This document shows positions 53,907-64,000 of a stretch of DNA of 64,000 nucleotides, piece by piece; the first letter of the stretch is position 1, and each line of letters starts with the position of its first letter. The notes under the pieces were generated by a model. That model was not told the DNA's origin and did not search any database. It was given only the letters and a program-made list of their open reading frames with translations. The DNA is from Branchinecta lynchi (lineage: Eukaryota; Arthropoda; Branchiopoda; Anostraca; Branchinectidae). The DNA is taken from positions 15,867,998 to 15,931,997 of the forward strand of contig JAKZAP010000020.1 of assembly GCA_023053575.1 (NCBI GenBank). The letters are read 5' to 3'. The translations under genes were made by a program, and so were the position numbers.

Positions 53907-54891
53907 ATAGTGGGTGCGCGGCCCTAAATAGACACGACACTATGTAGACACGTCAGTAAGTGGACAAAATCCGACGCCACATGGACAAATGTTCCGACAT
54001 TACGTGAACAAAAACAAAAACGACACTACGTGGACACCATGGTACATTGAACGACGCTACGTAGACACGACGATATATCGAACGACATTACAGTAGAGGT
54101 ATGCTTATGCGAACACTTTTTTAACTGTTACACTACCTTGCTTTTGTCAATTGCATATAAAACAGTAAAACAGAAAAGAAAAATTATAAACTTAATATCA
54201 GCTAACAGCCAAGTATTTCAGGGTTATCCCAACACAAACTTGAGGCAGAAATTCAATTTATTTTCTTTGATTTTGAATTTTAAAAAAATCTTCTTCCTCT
54301 TTTGACTGCATCTGCAGGTTCGGACCGCCATCTTTTCCATTGAAGTTGCGTTCCACTTGGCAAAATTTTCAAAATTAACAAAGGGAATCAGCTGATAGTT
54401 CAGTCACTTTCATCTTTGAATTAGCAAAATATTCAAAAAGTGCAAACAGCGTGAATGGTTATTATCAGTATTTATTGGAAAAAGTGCCTTGTTTGGGTTT
54501 TAGTTTTTTCTTCGGCGATCGTTCACATTTACCAGACGTTCACATAATCGTACCTCTACTGTACGTAGACACGACAGTACATCAAACGACACTGCGCAGA
54601 CACGACGGTACGTCGGACGACACTGCGTGGACACGTCACTACGAGGACAATATTCAACACTACTTCGAAGATCAAAAATTGTCTACTTAGTGTTGGTACC
54701 TGTAACGTCGTGTCCATGTAGGGTCAGTACTTGTACCGTCGGGTCCATGTAGTGTCGGTCTTCGTTCCGTCGGGTCTCTGTAGTGACGTGTCCATGTGCT
54801 GACGCTTTTTTCGTTTCCATTTACTGTTGTGTCTTTGTAGTGTCGTGTCTACGTAGGGACATCAATCCCGTCATAGCGTGTCACACTTTTG
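53907..54891. mobile_element. Foldback element with GACACGAC words
   Basis: Both sides consist of roughly 20-bp units such as ACGACACTACGTGGACACGA, direct on the left (53930-54090) and both direct and inverse on the right (54562-54870). The ends CCTAAATAGACACGACAC and GTGTCGTGTCTACGTAGGGA are inverse. It is inserted in the head of family 1; a target duplication is unclear. It contains the mariner-like MITE. Confidence 0.65.
54091..54561. mobile_element. mariner-like MITE, 24-bp TIR, TA TSD
   Basis: CAGTAGAGGTATGCTTATGC..GAAC and its inverse match at 21 of 24 positions. TA lies at 54089-54090 and 54562-54563. The 471-bp middle is A/T-rich without a transposase frame. Confidence 0.82.
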
Positions 54892-56469
54892 CGGGTTAGG
54901 GTACTTCTAGATGTGCTAGGACGATGAAACTTGGCAGGCATGTCAGGGACCCGACCAAACTGACTTGGAGATAATCAGTTTCCTGATTTGACGATCTGCG
55001 AGGGGGGGGGGCTGAGGGCGGGGGAATCCGGAAAATTGAGTAGCGCTTAACTTTGGAACGGGTGATCGGATTGAAATGAAACTTAATAACTGTATAGATG
55101 ACGTTCGATGTCCCAGTTGAAGTTCGGATCGGATTTGACAGCTATGGCGGAAGACTGGTGGGTGGGGGAGACCGGAATTCTTGAGAAACTGTTAGAACGG
55201 AGAGATCGGAGTGGAAGTTGCTGGAAAGAACAAGCATATGCTCTAGATAAATCGTTTACACAATTGGACTGAATCCGGACGATACTTGGGGGTGGGGGCC
55301 CAGAATTCCGGTAATGGCGGTTCTGGGGATTTTCACGACGAAACTTGGCAGGCATATCAGGGACCCGACCAAACTGACTTGGAAATACAAAAATTCTCGG
55401 TCCGATCATCGTGGGGGGAGTGGAGGGATGGGGAATCCGGAATACGTGTCATGCGTAACTATGGAACGGGTGATCGGATTCCAGTGAAAATGTTTAATTC
55501 AACAGAGGATGTCTCTGATGTTCTTTGTCATGTCCGAACCGGATCCGTCAACTGTTGGGGGGGGGGGCGGAAAATAGGTGACCCGCTTAGACTGGAGAGA
55601 TCGGGATGGAACTTGGTGGGAATAACGAACAAAGGCTTTAGGTAAATCATTTACATAATCGGATTGGATCCGGGCACTATGGGGGAAGTTAGAGAGAGGG
55701 GGGGGGGGGGGGAAGCGGAATTCCGGTTATCGCAAGTTAAGGTACTTCTAGATGTGCTAGGAAGATGAAACTTGGCTGGAAAATTAGAGATTCGACATTA
55801 TTAGCTTGGAAGTCGTCACTTCCAAAGTCCGTTCATTCCTGAAAGTACTAATCTCAACGGCAAAGTAAAAAAAAAATACTTTGGAGCAAACTATACATTT
55901 TCATGACATGAGCCCATGGTCATTGGAGCCTCAAGGGTTTTGCTTACAAATGAATTTCTAGCTCTCTTAAAGTGCGCATCTGAACTGCAAAGTAAAAAAA
56001 TACTTCAGATCAGACGATACATTTTGGCCCATGATAATCTGTGACAAGAGTTTTGATTTAAAAATGTATTTATTTATCCCGGCAATCCCATTAAAGTGCT
56101 CTTCTGAACCGAATTTTGAAAAAAAAAACCTTTGACCAAACCAGATATGTTACTGACCCCCAAGGGTATATTATCGTTTTTATCTTAAGGGTTTTGCCTA
56201 CAGATGAATTACTAGCGCGCTTAAAGTGCGCATCATTACAACCAAGTGCAAAAATAAATACTTTTTATCAAACGATACATTCTGGTGGTTTCCAAGGGTC
56301 CGTGATCATTCTTATCTCAAGGGTTTAGCCTACAAATGATCAGAACAAACCCACGAAAAGGCAAATTTTATATTTCATCCTATGAACCAGCCTTGCAAGT
56401 GCCATATGAGCTTCCAGTTCTTGTTCATTTAGTTACAAATAAATTAAAGCCCATATAATAAAATTACCT

Positions 56470-56972
56470 ACATCAAGCAGTTAGGCATGACACTGAGGAT
56501 CCTTTTAGGATAAAATGGCAAACTCGCAATCCAGAAGTCCTTTTTGTTGAGATTTTTTTGTTGAGAGTCTCCCATTACTGTAGGAAAAAGGTTTTTGAAA
56601 AGAATAGGTCTTTGCCAGTGGCTGAGTTTGCTTGCCGATTTTGTGGTGAGGTAGAAGATAGTTTATGCCATCTGCTGACAGATTGTCCGGGGGTGAAGGA
56701 GATTAGAGATAGTTTTTTTTAGAGGGGTGGCCATACTATTTCCTGGTATTATGAAGTCGACGAATCGTCAGGTAATTCGGTCCGTATGTAAATATTTTAA
56801 GTGTATACTGGAAGTTTAGATCGGAGGTAATTTGGCGAATACTAGAAGGGTAAAAAGAAGTGATCTTATTGTATGTAATACTGAAGGTCAATTTTGTTAG
56901 TTAAGTGCGATAATGAATACTGTTGTATGGCCCTTTGTTGGCTTTAATAAATTATCATAAATTATTATTATG
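56470..56972 (+). pseudogene. LINE 3' end with Cys/His cluster and (ATT)n tail
   Basis: FLLRVSHYCRKKVFEKNRSL then FACRFCGEVEDSLCHLLTDC: CxxC..H..C cluster, followed by a frame break and a 3' UTR with GTATGGCCCTTTGTTGGCTT and ATTATTATTATGG. 5'-truncated. Confidence 0.7.
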
Positions 56973-57143
56973 GCATTAATTTTTATTTTCAGTCTTTCGA
57001 AATTACCCCTAAATCAAAGACAAAGCCGCATTCCCGCGAGTTACAAATTGTGGGTGAAGTGTGTGGCACACTTAGAAATTCGCCACAAACACCGAAAACG
57101 CCTGGCACACATACATGCCGGGAAAATGCCTCTAGCTTCTTAA

Positions 57144-57552
57144 AGCGTATTCTCGCCGTTTCCCGAGGACTCCACGTGAGGAGTCCCTGCGTTTTTGTTT
57201 GTCCCGGGGAATCACTCCCCGTATTTTCGCGATTCACGACAGACGGGGAATGCTCCGATTGATCACCATCATCAAAAAGGACTCCCTTTCAGATTCGGAG
57301 GGGAATCAATTTTTGCTGGTGTTGGTGCAATGTAAAGTTAATTAAAAACAGTCCGAATAAGCCAAACCAAAAATAAAGTGGATTCTGACTAATTTCGTAA
57401 ACTGCATATTTCTTTTTCGAAACAAAATCCATTTTAGGCGGATTCCTCGCGTTCTCGTTGTTTTCCTAGGCGGAGTCCGCGTAGAGCGACTACCTCTATT
57501 CTAGCCGTTCCCTTCGATTCATTGAAGAGTCCTCGGGGAACGGCCAGAATAC
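57144..57552. repeat. Inverted repeat CGTATTCTCGCCGTTTCCCG
   Basis: AAAGCGTATTCTCGCCGTTT then CCCGAGGACTC (57138-57170) is mirrored by GAGTCCTCGGGGAACGGCCA then GAATACGCCTTT (57526-57560). The segment and its flanks are G/C-richer than their surroundings. A MITE or palindromic remnant; no TSD found. Confidence 0.5.
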
Positions 57553-57784
57553 GCCTTTAGACGCTGGATCGCTTGTCACCTAATCCTGGTTTCTAACCTG
57601 CATCCCTGGAAAACGTGTTTCTCTTTGGGGAAGATACGGAATAGAATCGTCCCTTGGGGGCTACAACTTTGAAAATAAACTTATAATTATGCCTCTAGAG
57701 ATTCCTTCTTCCGTCAGCTTCTGCTTTCGCTCGATTATCGCGAGGAAATAATTTACCGGTGTCAACATAATAAAACTCCTGTTT

Positions 57785-58190
57785 TGCGCCTAAGGAAATT
57801 TTGGACAAGACAAACTTTTCGAGAACAAAGACATTTGAAGATCTCTCTTGAAGATGCTTATTATAATCGTAGCTTGACAAGCTGAAACTAGAATATTCTA
57901 AGTTTTCATATTATTTTTTACATTTCAGCCTGAATCGAGAGAAAACCCGAAATTTGAGATCCAAGCAGATTTTTTGCTTTTGGAAGGATTTAGGACAAAA
58001 CAAACTTTTCGGGAACAAAAAGAGTCCTAGCTCTATCTTCAAGATGAAAAATTATTAATTGTCGATGGACACGCTGAAACTGGAATATTGTAGATTTTCA
58101 TATTATTTTGACATTTTGGCCCAAATGCGAGCAAAACCGGAAATTTGAGATACAAATCTTACAATATTTTTTGGTTTTTGATCAGTATAA
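57785..58190. repeat. About 190-bp tandem duplication
   Basis: GACAAGACAAACTTTTCG..GAACAAAGA, GCTGAAACTAGAATATT and AACCCGAAATTTGAGAT (first unit) recur as GACAAAACAAACTTTTCG.., GCTGAAACTGGAATATT and AAACCGGAAATTTGAGAT (second unit). Confidence 0.65.
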
Positions 58191-58284
58191 CATTGACGGT
58201 AACAACGCGACAACCCAACAGTGACAACGTTGCGACAACGCAACAGCGACAACGTTGACTGTGTAGATATTGCATTGACAGTTT

Positions 58285-59335
58285 TCATGGGACTTGCACC
58301 CCCCCCCCCCCCCTTTTATGTGACATGTAACGATCGTGTCGGACATCTCTCCACAAGACAACTTGACATAGCGACAGCTGGGAACCGACTACTTGCCACG
58401 CCGACATCTTGCCACAGTGCCAACCTGCCAAACCGATAGCTCGCCACAGCGACAAGCCGACACACAGACATCTTCCCACAGTGCGACATCTCGCCACATT
58501 TATAGCATAAAGTACTGTATTCAATTACTATTTATTCGAACAAAATTTTTCATGGAGCAGATAATAATGGGCAATGCCTCTCAGTAAATCAAGAACACTG
58601 CTACGGTTATACCGACCGACAGTTCTTTCGATTCTTTGATTAGTCTTCAAATATTGTTTCTTTGGCCAGGAGAACAACCTGCCTGATTTGGTCCACGTCG
58701 GCCTTTCACAAATTTACTTTAATCTTGAAACATTTCAGGCAATGCCTAAGACTTGAGTGGCTTGATCCTATCAGCTGGTTAAAGCTGAGATGCCAACCTT
58801 CTATGTTGTTGCTGGTTCGAGGAAGATGCCCAGCAACTCGATCGGTGCGTGTCGGGACATCTTAATTTATACCACACTGAACTCCTGACCGATATGTGTT
58901 TATATTTATCTGGGACATAGGATTGTTATTGCGGATTAAGAACTGAAAGGTTTAGTTAGTTAGAGGACCCAAATTCCCTTGGGTCAACTGAAGCTAAACG
59001 TCTATCATATTTTTTGAATATTTATTTTCTTTTTTTTACCTAAAACATTTTGTGTGGCGAGTTGGTTTTGTGGCAAGTTGTCTCTATGGCGAGTCGTCCC
59101 TGTGGCGAAATGACGTTGTGGCTAGTTATCGGTGTGGCGAGTCGTCGGTGTGGCGAGTCGTCGGTGTGGCGACTTTTCGGTTCCTTGTTGTCGGTGTGGC
59201 GAGTTGTCTTGTGGCGAGTTGTCCTGGAATCGTAACGATCGTTTTTCCGTCGGTCAGTCAGTCCGGTGATCGTGAGCTAGGGTACTTCGAGATTGTTGGT
59301 TACTCGACTTGGGACCTACGTGATCGCAAGACTTG
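58285..59335 (+). mobile_element. Family 1 head fragment, split by a foldback element
   Basis: Left piece: TTTTCATGGGACTTGCACC, poly-C, TTTTATGTGACATGTAACGA. Right piece: CGTTTTTCCGTCGGTCAGTC then CGGTGATCGTGAGCTAGGGT. Together these match the first about 110 bp of family 1. Confidence 0.55.
58338..59231. mobile_element. Foldback element with TGTGGCGAGTTGTC words, 11-bp TSD
   Basis: The left arm (58338-58500) has GACAACTTG.CA.AGCGACA words. The right arm (59050-59231) has the inverse, TGTGGCGAGTTGTC and TGTGGCGAGTCGTC. GTAACGATCGT flanks both sides (58327-58337, 59232-59242), matching a 9-11-bp target duplication. The 550-bp middle is non-coding. Confidence 0.72.
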
Positions 59336-59537
59336 GAATGTCATCTTCATCCTCAACTGTTGTTGAAGGTGGTTGGGATCACAAGAGATACTTCCCAGAT
59401 TCGGACAATATGCGTTGATTGCTGCTTCCCTCACAGAACAATGTTGTAAGAAAATTTAAAGCAAGTATCAGCTGGGTCGCCCTGGTTTTTGCGAAACTGG
59501 CTTCTTGATCAACTGTCTGACCTTCAGTTACCTACAG

Positions 59538-60340
59538 CAGTGGTTCCCAACCGGTGGTACGCTTACCCCAAGGGGTACGCGAGACCCTTGAAAGGGGTAT
59601 GCGAAGGAACCAAAATTGAGTTAGTTTGTAGCTTCAAAATATCGCCTCACTCATTTTGATTGCCGAAAGTCTAATATTACCAGCAGAGGCCAAAATCACC
59701 AGCCAAAATGTATCCTAAGGGGCAAGGTATTTTTACTGGCCGACAGATCAATTTTTACGACTATTTTTTTTTTTAAAGTAACTGCTTTTACAAAAAATCG
59801 CTGGGCTTCGCGCCTACTCTTATCTTTTTAATCGTCTGGCAGACCTTTTTGTGGGGATTGGTATTGTCAACCCATGTGCGACTCTTGTGATTACAAGCCC
59901 TAGTGAAAGTCAGTGAAATAATGTTGATTTAAAAACAGCTAGCCTACTGCCGTATAATCTGTTTCTGTGTCAAACAACATTGTTTCAAGAAGAATCGAAG
60001 ACATTGCAAGTGATTATTGCCATTCTGGTTGCGAATTAAGCTAACAAAAAATATTGCGATGCAGCTTCACGAAAGCACGGAGAAGATCAAAACCAAACAC
60101 AGAAACAGGCTGACAGTAACAAATATGTCGCTAATGACGTCGAGCTCGAGATTTTAAAATGTTTTGCTACAAAGCAGCCTCTACTGATTGTCTCATTGAT
60201 TTTGTATATATCTTTACACAGATGTGCCTTATCATTTGTGACAATAACCATCGACTTTTTCGCGTTCTGAAAAAGGGGGTACGCAAACTTATCGAGCCTT
60301 GATTAGGTGTACGCGATACGGAAAAGGTTGGGAACCACTG
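59538..60340. mobile_element. Non-autonomous hAT element, CAGTGGTTCCCAACC ends
   Basis: CAGTGGTTCCCAACCGG at the left and GGTTGGGAACCACTG at the right, the terminus type of Charlie-like hAT elements. The flanks ACCTACAG (59530-59537) and ACCAACAG (60341-60348) agree at 7 of 8. Subterminal GGGGTACGCGA words are mirrored on the right. The interior has no intact transposase. A diverged relative of the 10664 MITE (CTTCGCGCC, GTCTGGC) lies at about 59690-59880. Confidence 0.8.
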
Positions 60341-60348
60341 ACCAACAG

Positions 60349-61430
60349 CAAACGTCCTGTCCTAGCCAGGTTTCTGACTGTCGTCAGTCTCAAGCTGAGT
60401 TCATTGAGTAGATCTGGATAATTTTTAAGCTTATGCTATGGACGGACTATCAGCGTCGGGCGGACGTGCACTATAGTTCCTTCTTGGATCCTTGGCACCA
60501 TCACCAGGTAAAAGTTGAGATTTCTTCGACTTGATGCTGAAAATGCAGAAAATCTAGTCGCGGAAACCCGAATCAGTTCGCAGCATAATCTTTTTTCATT
60601 TTTTCAACCCACTTTTTGGATAACAGCGGAGTATGGGTAAATACACAAAGTAAAATACACATATTAAAGCGATAAACAAAACAATGCAAATAAACACGAC
60701 TACATTCACTTGAATCTGAAGTAAACTTTGAAGAAACTACGAGAGAATCGCACTCGGAATCAGAATCAAAGTTGCGTTTCCTCGGAGTTGATCTGGAGTG
60801 TTTAAAAGCTTTTATTTCTAACAATCTCTGCACTCACTTGAATCCTAATGCAATAAGGGAGGAACAAACGTTCGTGAGAGAGTTCGGCTGAGATCCGTCG
60901 TAGCAAACAAGGACGGAGGAGCTCTGTTACAATCGTTTCGAAATCCAAGAGTGCGTATTGGGTTCCTTAGTAAATACCAGCCCCTAAGATACTCCTCGGA
61001 AAAAGTGGAGACGTCTGCTAGGTTGATATGATTGACGATTTGATTGGCTTTACGTCTGTTATGCAGATGACTTGATTGGCTGAACAATACGAAACATATA
61101 TGAAACTAATTACAAGAAAGAATAGCTAAGTAAGTCTCAGTGATAAATCCCGCATATACAAAGTGTAAAAATTGAATTTAGTGAGTCTGACCTTAAAACA
61201 AAATTTGCTTCATCAAAATAATATCGAAGCTTCTACAAAAAGGATATTCTTACAAGATAGCATTGTGGCATTAAATTTTCTTGATTTTGAAAAAAATCAT
61301 GTTTCTAAGTTAGAGTTAGTTTAAAAATTTCGACGGGTTGACAATTTGAAACGGTAACGAGGAAACACAGGCAAAGTCTGCTGCCAGGGCAACGTAAGTC
61401 ACGTTTGTATTGAGGATTTATTTCGTTTCT
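60349..61430. other. No gene recognised
   Basis: Two open frames of 80-86 codons on the - strand (60573-60833, 60845-61087) show no domain I know. A short palindrome (GATTTGATTGGCTTTACGTC / GACTTGATTGGC) lies at 61034-61080. Confidence 0.35.
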
Positions 61431-61434
61431 GCCT

Positions 61435-61865
61435 TAAAGTTTAACTGAAAAGCCAACTTATTTTGCATCATTTAACTAAATACACTGCATTATTTGGGTT
61501 ACGTTAAGGGGTTGTTTTATTTTTCACTATTTTAGCATGACATTCAAAATATCTACCTCAATCTTCACAATGCAAAATTTTGCTATAGCGCGGAAAATTC
61601 GAATCTTAATACACATGCGGCTTTTCAGTGACCAGGGATCAGCTCGCGGACAGTAGCTCGCTTTGTGACCACTTATTTTTCGTAAATCGGTGTCATCAAG
61701 CATACAACACAGGCACAAGCGCATAGAGGTATCGCAAATCCAACAGGAAAATCCTACTGTATTAAATCGATTATCCGTGGACAGCAGAGCAAAGAAGTAA
61801 CGCATTTTCATCGGGTCTTCAAGCCCCTTCGAGTAAATAAGTGATCGGTGACTAGATTGCCCATC
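61435..61865. repeat. AAGTTTAACTGAAAAGCC end and repeat Q copy 4
   Basis: TTAAAGTTTAACTGAAAAGC then CAACTTATTTTGCA (61435-61468) matches 39312 and 43500. GAAGTAACGCATTTTCATCG then GGTCTTCAAG (61794-61823) is the fourth copy of repeat Q. The sequence between them is unremarkable. Confidence 0.45.
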
Positions 61866-62013
61866 TCAGACCTTTACAGTTAACCTTGAACAATTGGGCA
61901 TGCTTTCAAGAAGAGCAGTATGTACTGCGTATCCCAACCAAGATTTAAAAACTTTACATACACCTTTTTTGACGAATCCCAGTTACTGTTATTTCGTTCT
62001 TATAACTATCATT

Positions 62014-63094
62014 GTGATCCCAAAACGTAAGTGGAGGATACCTATGACTTCGCAAAAGTTGTCCGTCTGTCCGTCCGTCTGTTAGCACGTTAACTCTCGA
62101 AGGGAATGAGATATGTTGATGAAACTTGGTGTGAAGATTCTTTGGGACAATTGTCAGGTCAAGTTCGTAGATGGGCTTTGTAGCCCTACATTTAGGGGTG
62201 GGGGTTCAGATTAAGGGAGAAAAAAATATTTTTAAACATCTAATGTGATAGTCGATTATGGGGTAAAAAGACATGCCTAGCACGATGGTGAAAACTTTCC
62301 TTGCCGGACAAGTAGTTCGTCCAGAATCCTTCAAAAACCGGATAGTTGGTTAAAAGTAAAAGTCTTACTTGAAGTTTATTAGATATTTGATTAGGGGGTA
62401 AGAAGACATGCTGAACACGATGATGAAAACTATTTTCTCGTCGGACAATTCATTCGTCCGGAATCCGGCAAAAACCGGAAAGTTGGTTAAAATTAAAAGT
62501 TTTATTTGAAGTTGTTAGCTGACAGATTAAGAAGACAAGACTTATATGAAAAGTATTTTCTACCCGGAAAAATAGTTCGCCCGGAATCCGGCCAAAACCG
62601 GAAAATTCGTTAAAAGCAAAACTTTCATCTGAAGTTGATTAGATGACAGATTTATGGCTAAGGGGACGCTGAGTCTGTATATGACAACCACTTTTCACCC
62701 GGACATATAATTCGTTCGGAGTCCGGTTGAAACCGGAAATTTTTTTGTAATTTAAAGTATTTGAAGTTCATTAGATGTCCTTTATCTACTTCAAACTGGA
62801 TAACCGTATAAGGATATACGCTGAATTCGTTTCTGAGTTTTCTTTCTTTTCTGGACAAGTAGTTCACTCGGAATCCGGCCGAAACCGGAAATTTGGCAGA
62901 AGTAAAGCAGGAAGTCTCGGTCAGTATCGTCAGAATAGATATGTCTGATAGAGGTATATCTGAAATTGGTTTTCTCAGACGATTAGCCTGGCGAATACTG
63001 GATCTGGCGAATACTGGATCTGGCGAAGACAAGACCCAGTTGTCTGGATCAGATACTAGATTTTTGGGATCCCATCCAAACATTAGGTCTTGTT
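62014..63094 (-). mobile_element. Family 2 element, copy F
   Basis: Read on the - strand it begins AACAAGACCTAATG and ends TTTTGGGATCACAA (the terminal palindrome has decayed). GACGGACGGACAGACGGACA lies at 62062-62084 (inverse). Core units carry CCGGTTTTTGCCGGATTCC and TTCAGCATGTCTTC. It has more point changes than copies A-D. Confidence 0.7.
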
Positions 63095-63189
63095 TACCAC
63101 GACAGAACGTAAAAAGGCGATATTTATTAGCATCAGTTATAAGGCATATGTTTATATCTGATATACAATGGGCGTACAATGGGCTACCA

Positions 63190-63235
63190 GACCTGATTTC
63201 AGATTCAGATTCAGATTTCAGATTCAGATATTTTT
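63190..63235. repeat. (TTCAGA)n microsatellite
   Basis: GATTTCAGATTCAGATTCAG and further units. A purine-rich AAGAAAGAAAAG tract follows at 63385-63450. Confidence 0.85.
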
Positions 63236-63585
63236 TACTTCACCAAAAACTTTCACCATTATACAAAAAAACTCAACAACCACATAAAAGACAAAAGTCC
63301 TGCGGGTGGCTGTATCTTCCAACCACCTTTTAACTTGAAATTATTCAATAAATAATGACATAAAAACTAACCTAATGTATTTTCAAAGAAAGAAAAGAAA
63401 AAAGTTGTAAAGAAAGAGAGAGAGAAAAAAAGAATATAGGAAAGAAAAATGATTTCCTCAAACAAATAACACTACAACTACGACAGAAGACTCATAAACG
63501 ATGGAAGCGAGATATTAACTACATACCAACTTGATTTTGGAACATTCGCGTACCCCTTGCGGGGTCTCTAGTACCCCTTTAGGTA

Positions 63586-64000
63586 GGGATCGACTAAAAC
63601 CAGGAAGGGAAGGGAACGCGAGAAAAGCAGGAAGGGCATACTAAAACGAGGAAGGCTGTCGCCAGAATTCGCCGCACCGTTCCCTTCCTCTATTTAGTAT
63701 TATTTGCGGGTTCGGCAACTTTTCAAATTCAAAGTTCACCATCCCTTCCTCGTTTTAGTATCCTGACATGGGTAGGCATTAAGTTCAGTGAGGGGTCGGC
63801 AACTATAAAAATTGAGCTTAATGCCTTAAAACTTAATGCCTACCCATGTCAGGAATCAGGATACTAAAACGAGGAAGGGATGGTAAATTTTTAGTTTGAA
63901 AAGCTGCCGCCCCCTCAAATAATACTAAATAGAGGAAGGGAACGACGCCGCGAATTCTGGCGACAGCCTTCCTCGTTTCAATATGCCCTTCCTCGTTTTA
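63586..64000. mobile_element. GGGATCGACTAAAACCAGGA foldback element, left part (runs off window)
   Basis: It starts GGGATCGACTAAAACC and carries repeated ACTAAAACGAGGAAGG, CTAAATAGAGGAAGGGAACG and their inverses. A central palindrome (CCTGACATGGGTAGGCATTA / TAATGCCTACCCATGTCAGG) lies around 63760-63860. The right side within the window ends in TTCCTCGTTTTA. The right terminus lies beyond 64000. Confidence 0.65.

Larger units (their letters stand above)
53838..56423 (+). mobile_element. Family 1 element, beta type, with nested insertions
   Basis: The left end GGTTTTATGGCACTTGCAGC and CCGTCTGTCGGTCGGTCTGT (53843-53906) are separated from the rest (GCGGGTTAGGGTACTTCTAG at 54892) by a foldback element. 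GATGAAACTTGG modules, the CTTAAAGTGCGCATC array (55840-56340) and the beta right end CCTTGCAAGTGCCATATGAG..TTCTTGTT follow. Confidence 0.75.

Noticed and set aside
58655..58760. Possible exon after TTTGGCCAG within the 58-59-kb foldback element
   Set aside because: In the phase required by MAM exon 3 it meets a stop after five codons, and it lies inside a mobile element.

Overview
This is eukaryotic, almost certainly metazoan, nuclear DNA. The only host gene I can assemble is a split gene on the + strand. Three small exons (8136-8250, 24839-24938, 48303-48468), joined in compatible phases, encode the C-terminal two thirds of one MAM domain. Its two introns (about 16.6 and 23.4 kb) and the flanks are packed with transposable elements. 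I see no bacterial operons, rRNA or CRISPR. The mix of CR1/L2-like and other LINEs, hAT, Harbinger and mariner-type MITEs, foldback elements and long poly-G runs suggests an invertebrate with a repeat-rich genome. I cannot name the species.

Layout. 0.7-2.6 kb: two adjacent hAT MITEs (8-bp target duplications) and a LINE tail. 3.6-7.7 kb: two copies of a 1.1-kb tandem-repeat element ('family 2', terminal palindrome TTTTGGGATCCCAAAA), a Harbinger-like MITE and LINE tails. 8.1 kb: MAM exon 1. 8.9-11 kb: small MITEs. 12.2-15.5 kb: a transposon with about 230-bp terminal inverted repeats (TIRs) whose only recognisable gene is a decayed PIN/FEN-like nuclease with a CXC cysteine cluster. 15.5-19.5 kb (- strand): a LINE with a three-CCCH-finger ORF1 and an EN-RT ORF2, disabled by one stop and a mutated RT catalytic Asp. 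19.5-33.2 kb: long arrays of 'family 1', poly-G-containing repeats with TATGGCACTTG ends, interrupted by a foldback element, LINE tails, MAM exon 2 and MITEs. 34-39 kb: a Harbinger-like MITE, a 10-bp GC-rich minisatellite (two sites), a 24-bp tandem array and a third family 2 copy. 40-44 kb: a nested family 1 copy, diverged tandem repeats and half of a foldback element. 44.9-47.9 kb (+ strand): a second, frame-broken LINE split by a fourth family 2 copy. 48.3 kb: MAM exon 3. 50.2-52.5 kb: a mariner MITE and a foldback element with a 9-bp target duplication carrying a LINE tail and a fifth family 2 copy. 53-57 kb: two more LINE 3' ends and a three-level nest (family 1 > foldback > mariner MITE). 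58-60.4 kb: another foldback in family 1 and a hAT element. 62-63.1 kb: a sixth family 2 copy. 63.6 kb to the end: the left half of another foldback element.

The window is a record of layered insertions into one host gene. The least-explained items are the long-TIR transposon with the PIN-CXC gene, two unrelated repeat families built on the same plan (AACAAGA start, tandem core, GACGGAC-type repeat, terminal palindrome), and foldback elements that share a GGGATCGACTAAAA terminus but differ in their internal repeat word.
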